Below are positions 43,768-53,099 of a stretch of 64,000 nt of DNA, one piece after another; position 1 is the first letter of the stretch, and each line of letters begins with the position of its first letter. Under the pieces are notes generated by a model. It was not told where the DNA came from. It worked only from the letters and a program-made list of their open reading frames with translations, and ran no database searches. The translations under genes were made by a program, and so were the position numbers. Origin of the DNA: Streptomyces platensis (GTDB lineage Bacteria; Actinomycetota; Actinomycetes; Streptomycetales; Streptomycetaceae); contig NZ_CP023691.1 in assembly GCF_008704855.1 (NCBI RefSeq), forward strand, positions 248,001 to 312,000, written 5' to 3'.

Positions 43768-44787
43768 GTGGGCGAGACGATCACCTACCGGCAGGCCCTG
43801 CACGACGCACTGCGTGCCGAACTGCTGCGGGACGAGAACGTGCTGCTCATCGGGGAGGAGATCGGCGTCTTCGAAGGCTCCTACAAGATCACCGCTGGGC
43901 TGCTGGCCGAGTTCGGCCCACGCCGGGTGCGCGACACCCCAATCTGCGAGGAAGGCTTCACAGGCGCCGCGATCGGAGCCGCCATGCTCGGCCTGCGCCC
44001 GATCGTGGAGATCATGACCATCAACTTCAGCCTGCTGGCCATCGACCAGATCATCAACCACGCCGCGAAACTGCACTCCATGTTCAGCGGCCAAGTGTCG
44101 GTGCCGATGGTAATCCGCACCCCGGGCGGCGGCGGGCAGCAACTGGCCGCCACCCACTCGCAGAACCTGGAGGTCTTCTACGCCCACATCCCCGGGCTGA
44201 AGGTCCTCGCTCCCTCCACGCCCGCCGACGCCAGGGGGTTGATCGCCTCCGCCGTCCGCGACGACGACCCGGTGATCTTCTTGGAGAACCTGGCGTTGTA
44301 CAACACCAAGGGCGAGGTGCCCGACGGCGACCACACCGTGTCGATCGGCACCGCCGCCGTCACCAAGCAGGGCCGCGACGTGACGATCATCGCCTACTCC
44401 CGTGCCGCCGTCATCGCCCTCGACGTCGCCCGCCGGCTTGAGGAGGAGGGGATCTCGGCCGAGGTGGTCGACCTGCGCAGCCTGCGCCCGCTGGACCGGG
44501 CCACCGTGTGCGCCTCGGTCCGCAGGACCGGCCGAGCCGTCGTGCTGGAGGACGACTGGCTCAGCTACGGCATCGGCGCGGAGATCGCCGCCACCATCCA
44601 GGAAGGGGCCTTCGACCACCTCGACGCCCCCGTTCGCCGCGTCGCCGCCGCCGAAGTCCCCCTCCCGTACGCCAAGCCCCTGGAACTGGCCGCCCTGCCG
44701 GACGCCGCCGCCCTGACCCGAGTGGTCCGCGAGGTCCTCGACGCCACGGGCTTCACGCCCAGCCCCCAGTCATCTGGCCGCGGTTAG
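43768..44787 (+). CDS. pdhB: Pyruvate dehydrogenase E1 component, beta subunit
   Basis: 339 residues from a [67 protein letters not shown], and GVKVVAPSTP-like [17 protein letters not shown] are characteristic (quoted in part). The transketolase C-terminal domain has [11 protein letters not shown]. Pairs with PdhA, four bases upstream, and with the E2 gene ten bases downstream. No E3 gene follows, so lipoamide dehydrogenase must come from elsewhere. Confidence 0.93.
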   Translation: MGETITYRQALHDALRAELLRDENVLLIGEEIGVFEGSYKITAGLLAEFGPRRVRDTPICEEGFTGAAIGAAMLGLRPIVEIMTINFSLLAIDQIINHAAKLHSMFSGQVSVPMVIRTPGGGGQQLAATHSQNLEVFYAHIPGLKVLAPSTPADARGLIASAVRDDDPVIFLENLALYNTKGEVPDGDHTVSIGTAAVTKQGRDVTIIAYSRAAVIALDVARRLEEEGISAEVVDLRSLRPLDRATVCASVRRTGRAVVLEDDWLSYGIGAEIAATIQEGAFDHLDAPVRRVAAAEVPLPYAKPLELAALPDAAALTRVVREVLDATGFTPSPQSSGRG

Positions 44788-44797
44788 GAGACCCCGC

Positions 44798-46108
44798 ATG
44801 CCCGAGATCCTCATGCCCCGCCTATCCGACACCATGGAGGAGGGCACGCTCGCCCGGTGGCTCAAGCAGGAGGGCGACCAGATCCACAAGGGCGACGTCA
44901 TCGCCGAGATCGAAACCGACAAGGCCCTCATGGACCTCGAAGCCTACGACGAGGGCCCCTTGACCCGCCTCCTCGTCCCCGAGGGCAGCACGGTACCGAT
45001 CGGCACCGCGGTCGCGGTCATCGGCGATCAGTCCGCCACGGCCGTGCAGCCGCCCGCGCCCGAGCAGCCCACCACGCCTCCGGTTGAAGCAGCACAGCCG
45101 ACTCCACCGGAACCGGCGTCCGAAGTCCCCACACCGGCCGCACCACCTCCGTCAGCCGCAGTGAGTCCCCCGCCACCCCCAACAGAACCCCGCAGGGTAC
45201 CGACCTCCCCGCTGGCGCGGCGCATCGCCGGTGAACACGGCATCGACATCGCCACCATCCCCGGCAGCGGCCCCGGTGGCCGAATCGTCCGCGCCGACGT
45301 GGAGAAGGCCGTCGCCCGGCGCCAAGTCGCATCGGGCCCCGCCCCCACCACTGCTCAACCGGCTGCAGCCGAGCGGAAACAACCCTCCATGCGGCCTTCC
45401 GTGCCCGCCGACGTTACCGAGGACACCGAGGTGGTCCCGCTCAGCACGGTGCGCCGCCTGACCGCGCAGCGCCTGGCCCAAAGCGCCCAGCAGGCCCCGC
45501 ACTTCTACCTCACCGCCATGGTCGACGTGGAGCCGCTGCTTGCCTTTCGCGCCGACCTCAACGCGCGCCTCGGCGAGCAGGGCCCTCGCGTGAGCATGAA
45601 CGATTTGATCATCAAGGCGTGCGCCACCGCACTCCGCACCCACCCGGAGATGAACGCCTCCTGGGACGAGACCCGCATCCTGCACCACCACCGGATCCAC
45701 ATCGGTATCGCCGTCGCCCTCGACGACGGGCTGACCGTCCCCGTCATCCACGACGCCGACCGCAAGACCCTCACCGAGATCGCCCGCGAAGCCCGCGCTC
45801 TCGCCGACAAGGCGCGCACCGGGCACCTCAGCCTCGACAATCTCGCCGACGGCACCTTCACCATCAGCAACCTCGGCCCCTACGGCATCGACCACTTCAC
45901 CGCCGTCATCAACCCCCCGCAGGCAGCCATCCTCGCCGTCGGAGCCGCCCACCCTGAACCCGTCGTCCGCGACGGCGAACTCGCCGCCGGCACCGTGATG
46001 GCCCTGACCCTGTCCATCGACCACCGGACCCTCGACGGGGCCACCGGCGCCGCCTTCCTCACCGACCTCAAGGCACTGCTCGAACAGCCGATACGCATCG
46101 TCGTGTAG
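44798..46108 (+). CDS. pdhC: Dihydrolipoamide acetyltransferase (E2) of PDH complex
   Basis: 436 residues. One lipoyl domain with the lipoylated Lys42 in [13 protein letters not shown], a long Pro/Ala linker (about 75-130), a peripheral-subunit-binding domain ([36 protein letters not shown] in outline) and the acetyltransferase core ending in [17 protein letters not shown] with the catalytic His. A single lipoyl domain is fewer than in many Streptomyces E2 proteins. Last of the three PDH genes. Confidence 0.93.
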   Translation: MPEILMPRLSDTMEEGTLARWLKQEGDQIHKGDVIAEIETDKALMDLEAYDEGPLTRLLVPEGSTVPIGTAVAVIGDQSATAVQPPAPEQPTTPPVEAAQPTPPEPASEVPTPAAPPPSAAVSPPPPPTEPRRVPTSPLARRIAGEHGIDIATIPGSGPGGRIVRADVEKAVARRQVASGPAPTTAQPAAAERKQPSMRPSVPADVTEDTEVVPLSTVRRLTAQRLAQSAQQAPHFYLTAMVDVEPLLAFRADLNARLGEQGPRVSMNDLIIKACATALRTHPEMNASWDETRILHHHRIHIGIAVALDDGLTVPVIHDADRKTLTEIAREARALADKARTGHLSLDNLADGTFTISNLGPYGIDHFTAVINPPQAAILAVGAAHPEPVVRDGELAAGTVMALTLSIDHRTLDGATGAAFLTDLKALLEQPIRIVV

Positions 46109-46249
46109 GAGGACAGCCGTGACCTCGCTCTATGGCGGTACCGGGCAGCGCAGTTGTCATTCGCCACCGTGCATAGCAGCGTCTCGCCCGCTCACCGACC
46201 GATGTGACGCGCCCACCCGACACCTTGACACGGACTAGCGGAGGCACCC

Positions 46250-46596
46250 ATGAGTGAAGCCGTCTACCACCCGGCCCCCCTGAGATCGGCCAGCGACGCG
46301 TCCAGCTCGCCCCAGCCATCAACGAAGCGTTCGACAACTTCAGTCGCGCCGTCTTTGCTGAAGGAGCGCTGCCGGAGAAGACCAAGCAGTTGATCGCCGT
46401 CGCAGTCGCCCACGTGACCCAGTGTCCGTACTGCATCCAAGGGCACACCCGTCTTGCGCGGCGCAAGGGCGCCGACCCTCAGGAGATCATGGAAGCGATC
46501 TGGGTCGCCGCCGAGATGCGCGCCGGCGGCGCCTGCGCCCACTCCACCCTCGCCCTGCACGCCATGGAGGAGACGGAACCCCACGCACATCCGTGA
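46250..46596 (+). pseudogene. Carboxymuconolactone-decarboxylase-like (AhpD-like) protein, frameshifted at a C6 run
   Basis: GGAGG precedes ATG 46250. The first frame gives MSEAVYHPAP, and the rest is in another frame: EIGQRRVQLAPAINEAFDNFSRAVFAEGALPEKTKQLIAVAVAH, then TQCPYCIQGHTRLARRKGA with the CxxC...H site, then AAEMRAGGACAHSTLALHAMEE. The break falls in a run of six C (46265-46270); one more C would restore a ~115-residue gene. AhpD-like proteins are small thiol peroxidase/reductase partners. Real mutation or sequencing error. Confidence 0.7.
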
Positions 46597-46727
46597 ACCC
46601 GCTTCGGGTTGCGTACCTCTCGCCATCCCTCACCGGCGCGAGGCCTCAAGCCTGGACTCGCTGCTTCGAGCCGGGCGTGGCTTGGACAACGCTGCGCAGC
46701 AGAAGCAGGTCGTCCCGTGAGCGTTTC

Positions 46728-47132
46728 TCAGCTTGCCGGGCGGGGCCAGTGCGCGAGCCTGCCGAGCGAGGGAGCCTGGCGCGTTGCCTCTTCTGGTGAG
46801 GGGTGGATCTCGTAAGCCTCACGCAGGCCGCTGATGTCGAAAACCCTGACTATCCGGGCAGAGGCGGCCGCGATCCGCAGTGCGCCTTCGCGTTCACGGA
46901 TGCGTTTTGTGACCGCCACGATCACGCCCAGTCCCATCGAGTCCAGGAAAGATACGAAGCTCAGATCCAGGACGAAGTGGCGGTGTCCCTCATCGACGAG
47001 CCTGATCACTGCTTCGCGGACCAGGGGGGAGGTGTGGGCGTCCACATCGCCGTCGATCTCAACAACCGTCCAGCCGTTCACCATGTCGTAGCTGACGCTC
47101 ATGCGCTCCTTGCGGATGATGTTCGTTCGCAC
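46728..47132 (-). CDS. STAS-domain anti-sigma factor antagonist
   Basis: 134 residues. VVEIDGDVDAHTSPLVREAVIRLVDEGHRHFVLDLSFVSFLDSMGLGVIVAVTKRI in outline is a full STAS domain with the phosphorylatable Ser in LDSMG. GTG 47132 is chosen because GAGGG lies seven bases before; ATG 47102 has AAGGAG only three bases away. Two SpoIIE-type phosphatases in the window could be its activators, and an anti-sigma kinase its repressor; none is adjacent. Confidence 0.88.
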   Translation of the reverse strand: MRTNIIRKERMSVSYDMVNGWTVVEIDGDVDAHTSPLVREAVIRLVDEGHRHFVLDLSFVSFLDSMGLGVIVAVTKRIREREGALRIAAASARIVRVFDISGLREAYEIHPSPEEATRQAPSLGRLAHWPRPAS

Positions 47133-47186
47133 GATTTTCCCTCTTCACGTCTCTAGCAGCGCAAGATCGATCCCTCAAAACGGCGC

Positions 47187-47333
47187 CTACGTGGGAATGG
47201 GCTCGTCCGCGCGGCCCCCACGGACCAGCGCGAGGTCCTCGGTGGCGGTGACGGCCGACGCGGACTCGGCCACCTCTGTCAGAGTGCGAGTCGGTATGGT
47301 CGACGGTGACCGCGATGGCCAAGTGCAGGCCAC
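47187..47333 (-). pseudogene. Fragment of an unidentified gene
   Basis: The minus strand shows coding-biased LAIAVTVDHTDSHS in one frame and TEVAESASAVTATEDLALVRGGRADEPIPT with a TAG stop in another, suggesting a short frameshifted remnant. Not recognised. Confidence 0.25.
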
Positions 47334-47429
47334 GCCGACGACACAACGCCGCACACCGTGCGCTCCGCCGCACCAGCCGTTGACGTTCAAAATCCGCGGC
47401 TCGCCGTCCTTGAGGCCCTCGTGTGTTCG

Positions 47430-47792
47430 TCACCGCTTCTTGGTCAGCCACTCGGCTAGGACAGCGGCCTGGCTGTGGTCCACGTCCCTGGTGGCGGTCA
47501 ACAGCATGAGCTTGTCGTGCACCGCCAGGTCACGCAGATGCTCGGCCGCCTCTCGGTGCCCGGCGTCGCGCAGTTCTGCCAGGTAACGGCGACGGAATTC
47601 GGTGAAGCGGCTGGGTTCATGGCCGTACCACTTGCGCAGTTCGCTCGACGGGGCGACGTCACGTAGCCACTCGTCCAGGTGCGCATCCTCCTTACGCATG
47701 CCCCGCGGCCAGACCCGGTCGACGAGTACCCGCTTGCCGTCCTTGGGCGAGGTCTCCTCATAGACTCGGCGATAGGTGATCTGTTCGGCCAT
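47430..47792 (-). CDS. DUF488-family protein
   Basis: 120 residues. The family marks are clear: KRVLVDRVWPRGMRKEDAHLDEWLRDVAPSSELRKWYGHEPSRF (in outline) and KLMLLTATRDVDHSQAAVLAEWL. DUF488 proteins are widespread and of unknown biochemical function, often linked to stress or nucleic-acid genes. Monocistronic here. Confidence 0.88.
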   Translation of the reverse strand: MAEQITYRRVYEETSPKDGKRVLVDRVWPRGMRKEDAHLDEWLRDVAPSSELRKWYGHEPSRFTEFRRRYLAELRDAGHREAAEHLRDLAVHDKLMLLTATRDVDHSQAAVLAEWLTKKR

Positions 47793-47933
47793 GACGGCAC
47801 CCTTCAGATCGATCGACCGCTCTTGGCCCCGAACCGGTGGACAGCGGTGACGTCACCGGTGGGAGCGGATGTGTTCGGCTCACCCAATTTTATCGCCGGG
47901 TGGGCCGACCGGAGACCCGTGGCCGACACCCGC

Positions 47934-47975
47934 GCCCGCAGCCCGCAGCCCGCAGCCCGCAGCCCGCAGCCCGCA
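47934..47975. repeat. Six perfect copies of a 7-base repeat
   Basis: GCCCGCA is repeated six times without a mismatch (42 bases). Because 7 is not a multiple of 3 any frame crossing it changes when copies are gained or lost. It lies directly before GGAGAGGAG and a GTG at 47991 that begins the uracil-DNA-glycosylase remnant. Confidence 0.85.
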
Positions 47976-47990
47976 GGAGAGGAGAACGGT

Positions 47991-48227
47991 GTGCGCGACA
48001 CCGGCCCTGCCACCCCGGAGGCGCAGCACTTCCCGGCCGCGACCGCACCGCGGATTCACCACCTGAGCAGGCTGGACGCCGCCGTAGCCCCTACCGTGCC
48101 TGCCCGCCTGGTCGCCTGGCGGGAGGAGGTAGCCCTGGTCAAGCGCCGGTCATACAGGGAGTGGGAGTGCTGGGCGAGGCCGGTGCCCGGCCTCGGCCCG
48201 CCGGACGCGGCGCTGCAGAGAGGGTGG
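47991..48227 (+). pseudogene. N-terminal remnant of a family 5 (UdgB-like) uracil-DNA glycosylase
   Basis: GGAGAGGAG precedes GTG 47991. Near the middle, LSRLDAAVAPTVPARLVAWREEVALVKRRSYREWECWARPVPGLGPPDA follows the conserved start of UdgB-type enzymes (CxACPRLVAWREEVA..KRR....YWGRPVPGFGPPDA; quoted in outline). The cysteines that should ligate the Fe-S cluster (CRACP) are replaced by TVPA, and the protein is lost after GPPDA. A decayed repair gene. Confidence 0.6.
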
Positions 48228-48234
48228 CAGGGGT

Positions 48235-48390
48235 TCAGTTCGGTTCTTCCGTGTTCTGCGTACCGGCTGCTCCTGCTGGCCCTTCGTGCTCGTTCGGCGA
48301 GGTCTGTTCCCGCAGGAAGCGTTCACTCCCCCACGTCAGGCTGCGCTCGATCTGGATGTAGTTCAGGCCTGTTACCACCCTTGTCCACAC
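48235..48390 (-). CDS. Small hypothetical protein, 51 residues
   Basis: GAGGAG lies just before GTG 48390; the frame reads TRVVTGLNYIQIERSLTWGS and ERFLREQTSPNEHEGPAG to a TGA, with good coding bias. It could be a real small protein or the 3' end of a lost gene. It is antisense to the end of the uracil-DNA-glycosylase remnant's flank. Not recognised. From here to 48680 nothing else is supported. Confidence 0.4.
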   Translation of the reverse strand: MWTRVVTGLNYIQIERSLTWGSERFLREQTSPNEHEGPAGAAGTQNTEEPN

Positions 48391-48680
48391 CGCGCTCCTC
48401 GTTCATACCCCCAGCCTGCCGGGCTTCGACCACGCCCGCCTGCCGCAGATGCGGCCGAGAGGCGCCCCGGTCCGTCACGTCCGAGTGGTCGGCTTTGGTC
48501 CACGCACGCGGCTGGAACGATTCACTCGTATGCAACCGCGTCCGGGATTTGTGGAAGTGGGGACCCAGCCGTGCCCCGACACCGTCTGAGCCCCAAGGCC
48601 AACCCATCGCCTTCTCCCGCTGGCCCCACCTCGCGGCGCATGACGGGTCGGTCGCCATGAACCCGGCTGCTCACCAGCAT

Positions 48681-48947
48681 CTACCGATCGTTCCTCACAC
48701 GCCGCATACGGCGCAGGATCACCGCGAGATTTAACAATGCGACGAGGGCTAGAACGCCACACACCGCCGCCAGTACCACCAGCACGGTGGTATTGGGGGA
48801 GTAGCGCGGCCCGGCAGAGCGAGCTCCCATCGCCAGTCGCACCGCCGCCGCAGTGAAGAACGCCAGCGCGCCAGCAGCCAGGACAAGCCGCAACCGCAGG
48901 GGACTGCGGGCGGTTACCGGCTCAGTCCCTGTGCGTCGACGCTTCAT
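48681..48947 (-). CDS. DUF6343-like small membrane protein
   Basis: 88 residues. The start RTGTEPVTARSPLRLRLVLA is the signature of this Streptomyces family, followed by two hydrophobic helices (VLAAGALAFFTAAAVRLAM and TTVLVVLAAVCGVLALVALLNLAVIL) and a basic tail. Function unknown. Confidence 0.75.
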   Translation of the reverse strand: MKRRRTGTEPVTARSPLRLRLVLAAGALAFFTAAAVRLAMGARSAGPRYSPNTTVLVVLAAVCGVLALVALLNLAVILRRMRRVRNDR

Positions 48948-49352
48948 GACTGCGCTCCTCGCAGATGCGGGTGTCCCGATCCGTCTTCAGCGATGCCAGC
49001 GCCTGTCAGGCGGCCTCGCAGACTTCCCGTAAGCGGGGCAGCAAAGTCAGCTGCCGCCGTGAGCTCTGGCGCCGGTCCAGATCAGCCGAAACTACTGCAC
49101 GTGATCGCGAGGTCTCGACAACGACGCGGACCACCTTCTCCGGCCCACGCCCGCCAAGCGCGGGCACTGCGCACCCTGCTCCCCACATGACACCGCGCCG
49201 CCAGCCACTCCGCGACTCCCGACCGGCACCGCATCCCACCCACGCGCCGGATCGGCGCCGAGGCGGGGTCTACCTGTCGGCGGCGCTTGTATGGCGGATC
49301 GCCCCCGTGTCGCAGAGTGTGGACGTGCATGCGAGCGGAAGGGGTATATACC
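48948..49352. other. Gap before third USP gene
   Basis: About 400 bases with no gene I can support. A minus-strand frame ending at 49006 (LLPRLREVCEAA) has only moderate coding bias. Confidence 0.35.
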
Positions 49353-49823
49353 ATGGAAGAGCAGGATTCGGCCCTGCGCGTCGTGGTGGGCGTCGACGGT
49401 TCGCCTTCGTCGCACGCCGCGCTTCGCTGGGCGGTCCAGCATGCCGAGCTGATCGGCGGTGACGTGGTGGCAGTGGCTGCCTGGGAGCTGCCCGGGGCGC
49501 ACGGCTGGTCCGCGCCGGCGGTGGACCCCGTTTTCGACAAGACGATCGCCGAGCAGGGCCTCGTCAACCAGCTGCACCAGGTCCTTGGCGAGTCCGGCGC
49601 TGCCCAGGTGCGACAGCGTCTGATGCACGGCAATCCCGTTGAGGCGCTGCTCAGTGAGGCCGAGGGCGCCGAGGCGCTCGTGGTGGGCAGCCGGGGCCTG
49701 GGCGGCTTCCGTCGTGCGCTGCTGGGTTCCGTGAGTCAGCAGTGCGCACTGTACGCCACGTGTCCAGTCGTCATCGTGCGTCCGACCGTCGAGGTGAGGG
49801 GCTCCGGTACCCAGGCCGAGTAA
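49353..49823 (+). CDS. Universal stress protein (USP) family
   Basis: 156 residues. LRVVVGVDGSPSSHAALRWAVQHAEL and VVGSRGLGGFRRALLGSVSQQC (ATP-binding motif) define a single UspA domain. GGAAGGGG lies eight bases before ATG 49353. Closely parallels the USP at 33355 (shared WAVxHA and LLGSVSQ blocks), suggesting duplication within the island. Confidence 0.9.
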   Translation: MEEQDSALRVVVGVDGSPSSHAALRWAVQHAELIGGDVVAVAAWELPGAHGWSAPAVDPVFDKTIAEQGLVNQLHQVLGESGAAQVRQRLMHGNPVEALLSEAEGAEALVVGSRGLGGFRRALLGSVSQQCALYATCPVVIVRPTVEVRGSGTQAE

Positions 49824-50027
49824 GGCGGGCCCCGTCGGCGGCCAACAGACGAATTGGCCCAGGCGCGCCGGCCGAGAATTGACAGTTTGTTACTCGCTAC
49901 CACTGGGTTCTCTGGTACGTCTGGCCGAAACGGTCGAAACCTGACAGGGCGCACAGGCCCCACGCCTGCGAATTCCGGACCGAGACGTATTGCGTTAGAG
50001 CGCACTCCAATTCCTAGGTTCGGAAGC

Positions 50028-51038
50028 ATGCGATACATCAAACTCGGAACGACCGGACTGGAAGTCTCCGCCATCAGTCTCGGCTGCATGAGCTTCGGCG
50101 AGCCGGACCGGGGCGGCGAGCCCTGGTCGCTGGGCGCGGACGCCAGCCGGGACATCATCAAGCAGGCCCTCGAGGGCGGCGTCAACTTCCTCGACACGGC
50201 CAATGGGTACAGCGCCGGAAGCAGCGAGGAGATCGTCGGCCAGGCGGTCAGGGACTTCACCCGGCGCGAGGAGGTCGTTCTCTCCACCAAGGTCTGGATG
50301 CGGATGCGCCCCGGCCCGAACGGCGCCGGGCTGTCCCGCAAGGCGATCTTCGCCGAGCTCGACGCCTCCTTGAAGCGACTGGGGACCGACTACATCGACC
50401 TGTACCAGATCCACCGCTGGGACTACGACACCCCGATCGAGGAAACCCTCGAGGCGCTGCACGACGCGGTCAAGTCCGGGAAGGTCCGCTACATCGGAGC
50501 CTCTTCCATGTACGCCTGGCAGTTCGCCAAGGCCCTGTACCTGGCTGACCTGAACGGCTGGACGCGGTTCGTGTCGATGCAGGACCACTACAACCTCATC
50601 CACCGAGAAGCAGAGCGGGAGATGCTCCCGCTCTGCGTCGACCAGGGCATCGGCGTGATCCCGTGGAGCCCGCTGGCGCGGGGCAGGTTGACGCGGGCCC
50701 GGGACACCGCCACGGCGCGTGCCGAGACCGACGCGGGCGGCAAGATCCTCTACCGCGACGAGGACCAGGCAGTGGCCGAGCGCGTCCACGAGATCGCGGG
50801 CAAGCGGGGTCTGTCCCCGGCCCAGGTCGCCCTGGCCTGGGTCATGCGCAACCCGGCGGTGACCTCGCCCATCGTCGGGGTCACCAAGCCGGCCCAGCTG
50901 GCCGACGCGGTCGCCGCGGTGGACGTCGAACTCGACGAAGACGAGGCCGCCTACTTGGAGGAGCCCTACCAGCCGCACGAGGCCGCCTACCTGGAGGAGA
51001 CCTTCTACAAGCCGCGCCCTGTGGCGGGCTCCCGGTAG
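50028..51038 (+). CDS. Aldo/keto reductase
   Basis: 336 residues. NADPH-dependent TIM-barrel reductase: MRYIKLGTTGLEVSAISLGCMSFG, catalytic Asp/Tyr in NFLDTANGYSAGSSEEIVG, Lys in VVLSTKVWM, His in YQIHRWDYDTP. The C-terminus is odd: the block EAAYLEE occurs twice (AAYLEEPYQPHEAAYLEETFYKP), produced by a near-perfect 21-base direct repeat 36 bases apart (about 50943 and 50979), so a 12-residue tandem duplication has lengthened the tail. Confidence 0.9.
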   Translation: MRYIKLGTTGLEVSAISLGCMSFGEPDRGGEPWSLGADASRDIIKQALEGGVNFLDTANGYSAGSSEEIVGQAVRDFTRREEVVLSTKVWMRMRPGPNGAGLSRKAIFAELDASLKRLGTDYIDLYQIHRWDYDTPIEETLEALHDAVKSGKVRYIGASSMYAWQFAKALYLADLNGWTRFVSMQDHYNLIHREAEREMLPLCVDQGIGVIPWSPLARGRLTRARDTATARAETDAGGKILYRDEDQAVAERVHEIAGKRGLSPAQVALAWVMRNPAVTSPIVGVTKPAQLADAVAAVDVELDEDEAAYLEEPYQPHEAAYLEETFYKPRPVAGSR

Positions 51039-51222
51039 TCCGGGCTACCGCCGGGCTTCGACGAGTCCTTGGCCTCGACCTTCACAGCCCTGTGGTCGGC
51101 CCGCCGGCGCGGTGAGCAGGATGCCCGCCGGCCGGCAGCAGGGCCACGCGCAGCGGAACGTGCCCGTGGGCACCGAAGTAGCTGACGTCCACCGACTGCT
51201 CCTGAGATTGGTCAATTGGTAA

Positions 51223-51792
51223 GAGATTTCGCGGCTAGGGGCGTCGGGCTGATGTGACGCGGGCACCGGGATCCGTTTTGACGTGGGACTCCTACATCTC
51301 TACATCTGAAAATGGAGCGCCTGTGCCCACCGTCGAAGCATGGGCGATCGAGCCCTTGTGGGTCCAGTTCGAGTTCGAGGCCCTCCTGCCACCGCATCTC
51401 GAGACACATCCGTGGGGCTGTCACAACCCACGGATCCCGGACCGGATCGTGTTCGACAAGCTCGTCGCGAAACTCGTCTTCGGCGGCTCGTACGAGAAGC
51501 ACGCCGATCAATCGTGCTCGGCAACCACGATGAGAGTGCGTCGTGTCGTGATCCCGATCAACCACATTCTCCGCTGGGTCGTCGAGCGCACCAACTCCTG
51601 GTACAGCCGCGGCTTCAACTTCACCCTGTCCTGCACGGAACGTCGAGCGGTCGTCATCAACGCCCTGCTCGCGTTGATGACCGCGAACATCGTGATCCGA
51701 CACCTCATCCGGGAAGCCTGGACCAGCCAACGCTGGGACACACGGCCAGCCCGCCGAACATGACGTGCCTCGTCCTCTACCCGCGGAATCTC
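51223..51792 (+). mobile_element. 570-bp internally deleted IS5-like element with TAA target duplication
   Basis: Ends GAGATTTCGCGG (51223-51234) and CCGCGGAATCTC (51781-51792) are inverted repeats with one mismatch in 12, extending with a few mismatches to about 19 bases. A direct TAA flanks both sides (51220-51222 and 51793-51795), the target duplication. Inside is only a shortened transposase frame. The ends look intact, so it could still be moved by a related transposase. Confidence 0.8.
51323..51763 (+). pseudogene. IS5-like transposase with large internal deletion
   Basis: A continuous frame of ~146 residues joins a normal N-terminus (VEAWAIEPLWVQFEFEALLPPHLETHP, RIPDRIVFDKLVAKLVFGGSYE, quoted in part) directly to a normal C-terminus (RRVVIPINHILRWVVERTNSWYSRGFN, TERRAVVINALLALMTANIVIRHLIR). 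The usual protein is near 270 residues; the middle with both catalytic Asp residues is gone, while the Glu (VVERTNSW) remains. The deletion kept the reading frame. Confidence 0.75.
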
Positions 51793-51795
51793 TAA

Positions 51796-53099
51796 GCACC
51801 TTCCTGGCTACAGGGGTTCGAGGTGTAAGGCGTGGCATGGCCCCTCTGCGCGTCACTCTCACAGCCCCATCACGCCTCCCCGTACACCCTGGCCACAGTG
51901 CTACACCCCCTCGTCTCCGAACTCGCCCGCGAGCACTCCTCCGGCCAACTGGCCTCTGACGGTCGCCTGCGGCCCCAAATCCGCACCGCACCCACGACGA
52001 CAGCACCCCGGGCTCCCAGTCCGGCGGCCACGAGCCCTCGCCCTGGGATGCCCAGGGGCGCATGAGGGACTCGGCCTGCGGGCCAACGCCTTACCCCCCT
52101 CTAACCCCAAAGGAACCCAGCCCCGAAATGCGCTCACCAGTTCGACGCGGTAATGCGAAAGAGTGTCGATGGCGTGGCACTTACCAGCGCGAAGAAGAAA
52201 AGAAAAGCGTCTTCTCGCGATATGGGCCTCACGCGTCGCGAAACCAACTCGGAAGGACGTAGCGTCCGTTGATGTGCCCCGGCGGGCGGCAAACCAACGT
52301 CGGGGCGCTCAGCCGTCCATATCAGAAAGGACTTCGCATGGACGACCAGGACGCTTTTGAGGGCAGTAGCTCTCTTCACGAACCGCTTTGAACGTACCAG
52401 GCTCCTTCCTGCGGGTGTGGAAAGTGGCATGGAAATTACCTGGGGTGTCACGCACCTGGGGTCTCTTCTGGCACTGGTGGCTGTACCCACGCTGCTGGCG
52501 GACTCCGGGGGCAGGCCCGTCGGGTTCGCGGGAGGTCGGATCGGCAAGAAGCTCGTCCCGGAGCGGGCCAGCCCCGCCCCCGCGCCCTGAACCGCCGCGG
52601 CAGTCAGCCACACGACGTAGCGCCCTTGCCCACATCCTCTCCAGTGCCTCGCTTCGGGCCACGGAGAGCAACCGTACGCAAGCGCTGCGCCAGACCCGAG
52701 CCGACCACAACGAGGCCGATACGGCCTTCGCGACGCCTACCACAACCAGGGGCCTATGGCCGAGACCCGGACCTCCTCATGGAAGCAGCCCGCTGCTGTC
52801 ACCGGGTGCCGTTCACGGAACGAGGCACTCCCCACGTCCAATTGCAGACGTCACGAAGCCTCACTCCCGCAGGTGCGAACAGGTGCCGTTCGCTCGCATG
52901 CGATGGCAGGCATACGTCAGTTGACGGATGTATCAATTCTCATTCGCCCATAGTTTGAGCCTCACGGCGGACCGAGTAACGGGCCGGCTAACACGTTTTT
53001 ATCCACGCGACTGGCTCGTCGGGCCCCCCGGCAAACACCCGGGAGTAGCCAGCCCGTCAAGGCCGCCCAAAGAGAAAAGCTCTACACAAGGATCCGGAC
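51796..53099. other. 1.3-kb gene-poor region with two small candidate frames
   Basis: No standard gene is supported. Two weak candidates: (1) 52338-52391 (+), 17 codons (MDDQDAFEGSSSLHEPL) with AAAGGA six bases before the ATG; (2) 52427-52590 (+), ~54 codons from a GTG with good coding bias (THLGSLLALVAVPTLLADSGG, quoted in part). AT content rises towards 52930-53090, where the promoter of the secreted-protein gene should lie. Confidence 0.35.

Noticed and set aside
43033..44619. 528-residue frame opposite the PDH genes
   Set aside because: Antisense shadow of pdhA/pdhB; no motif, and both sense genes have full catalytic signatures.
47934..47975. CRISPR-like array
   Set aside because: The repeat is a contiguous 7-mer without spacers; a simple tandem repeat.
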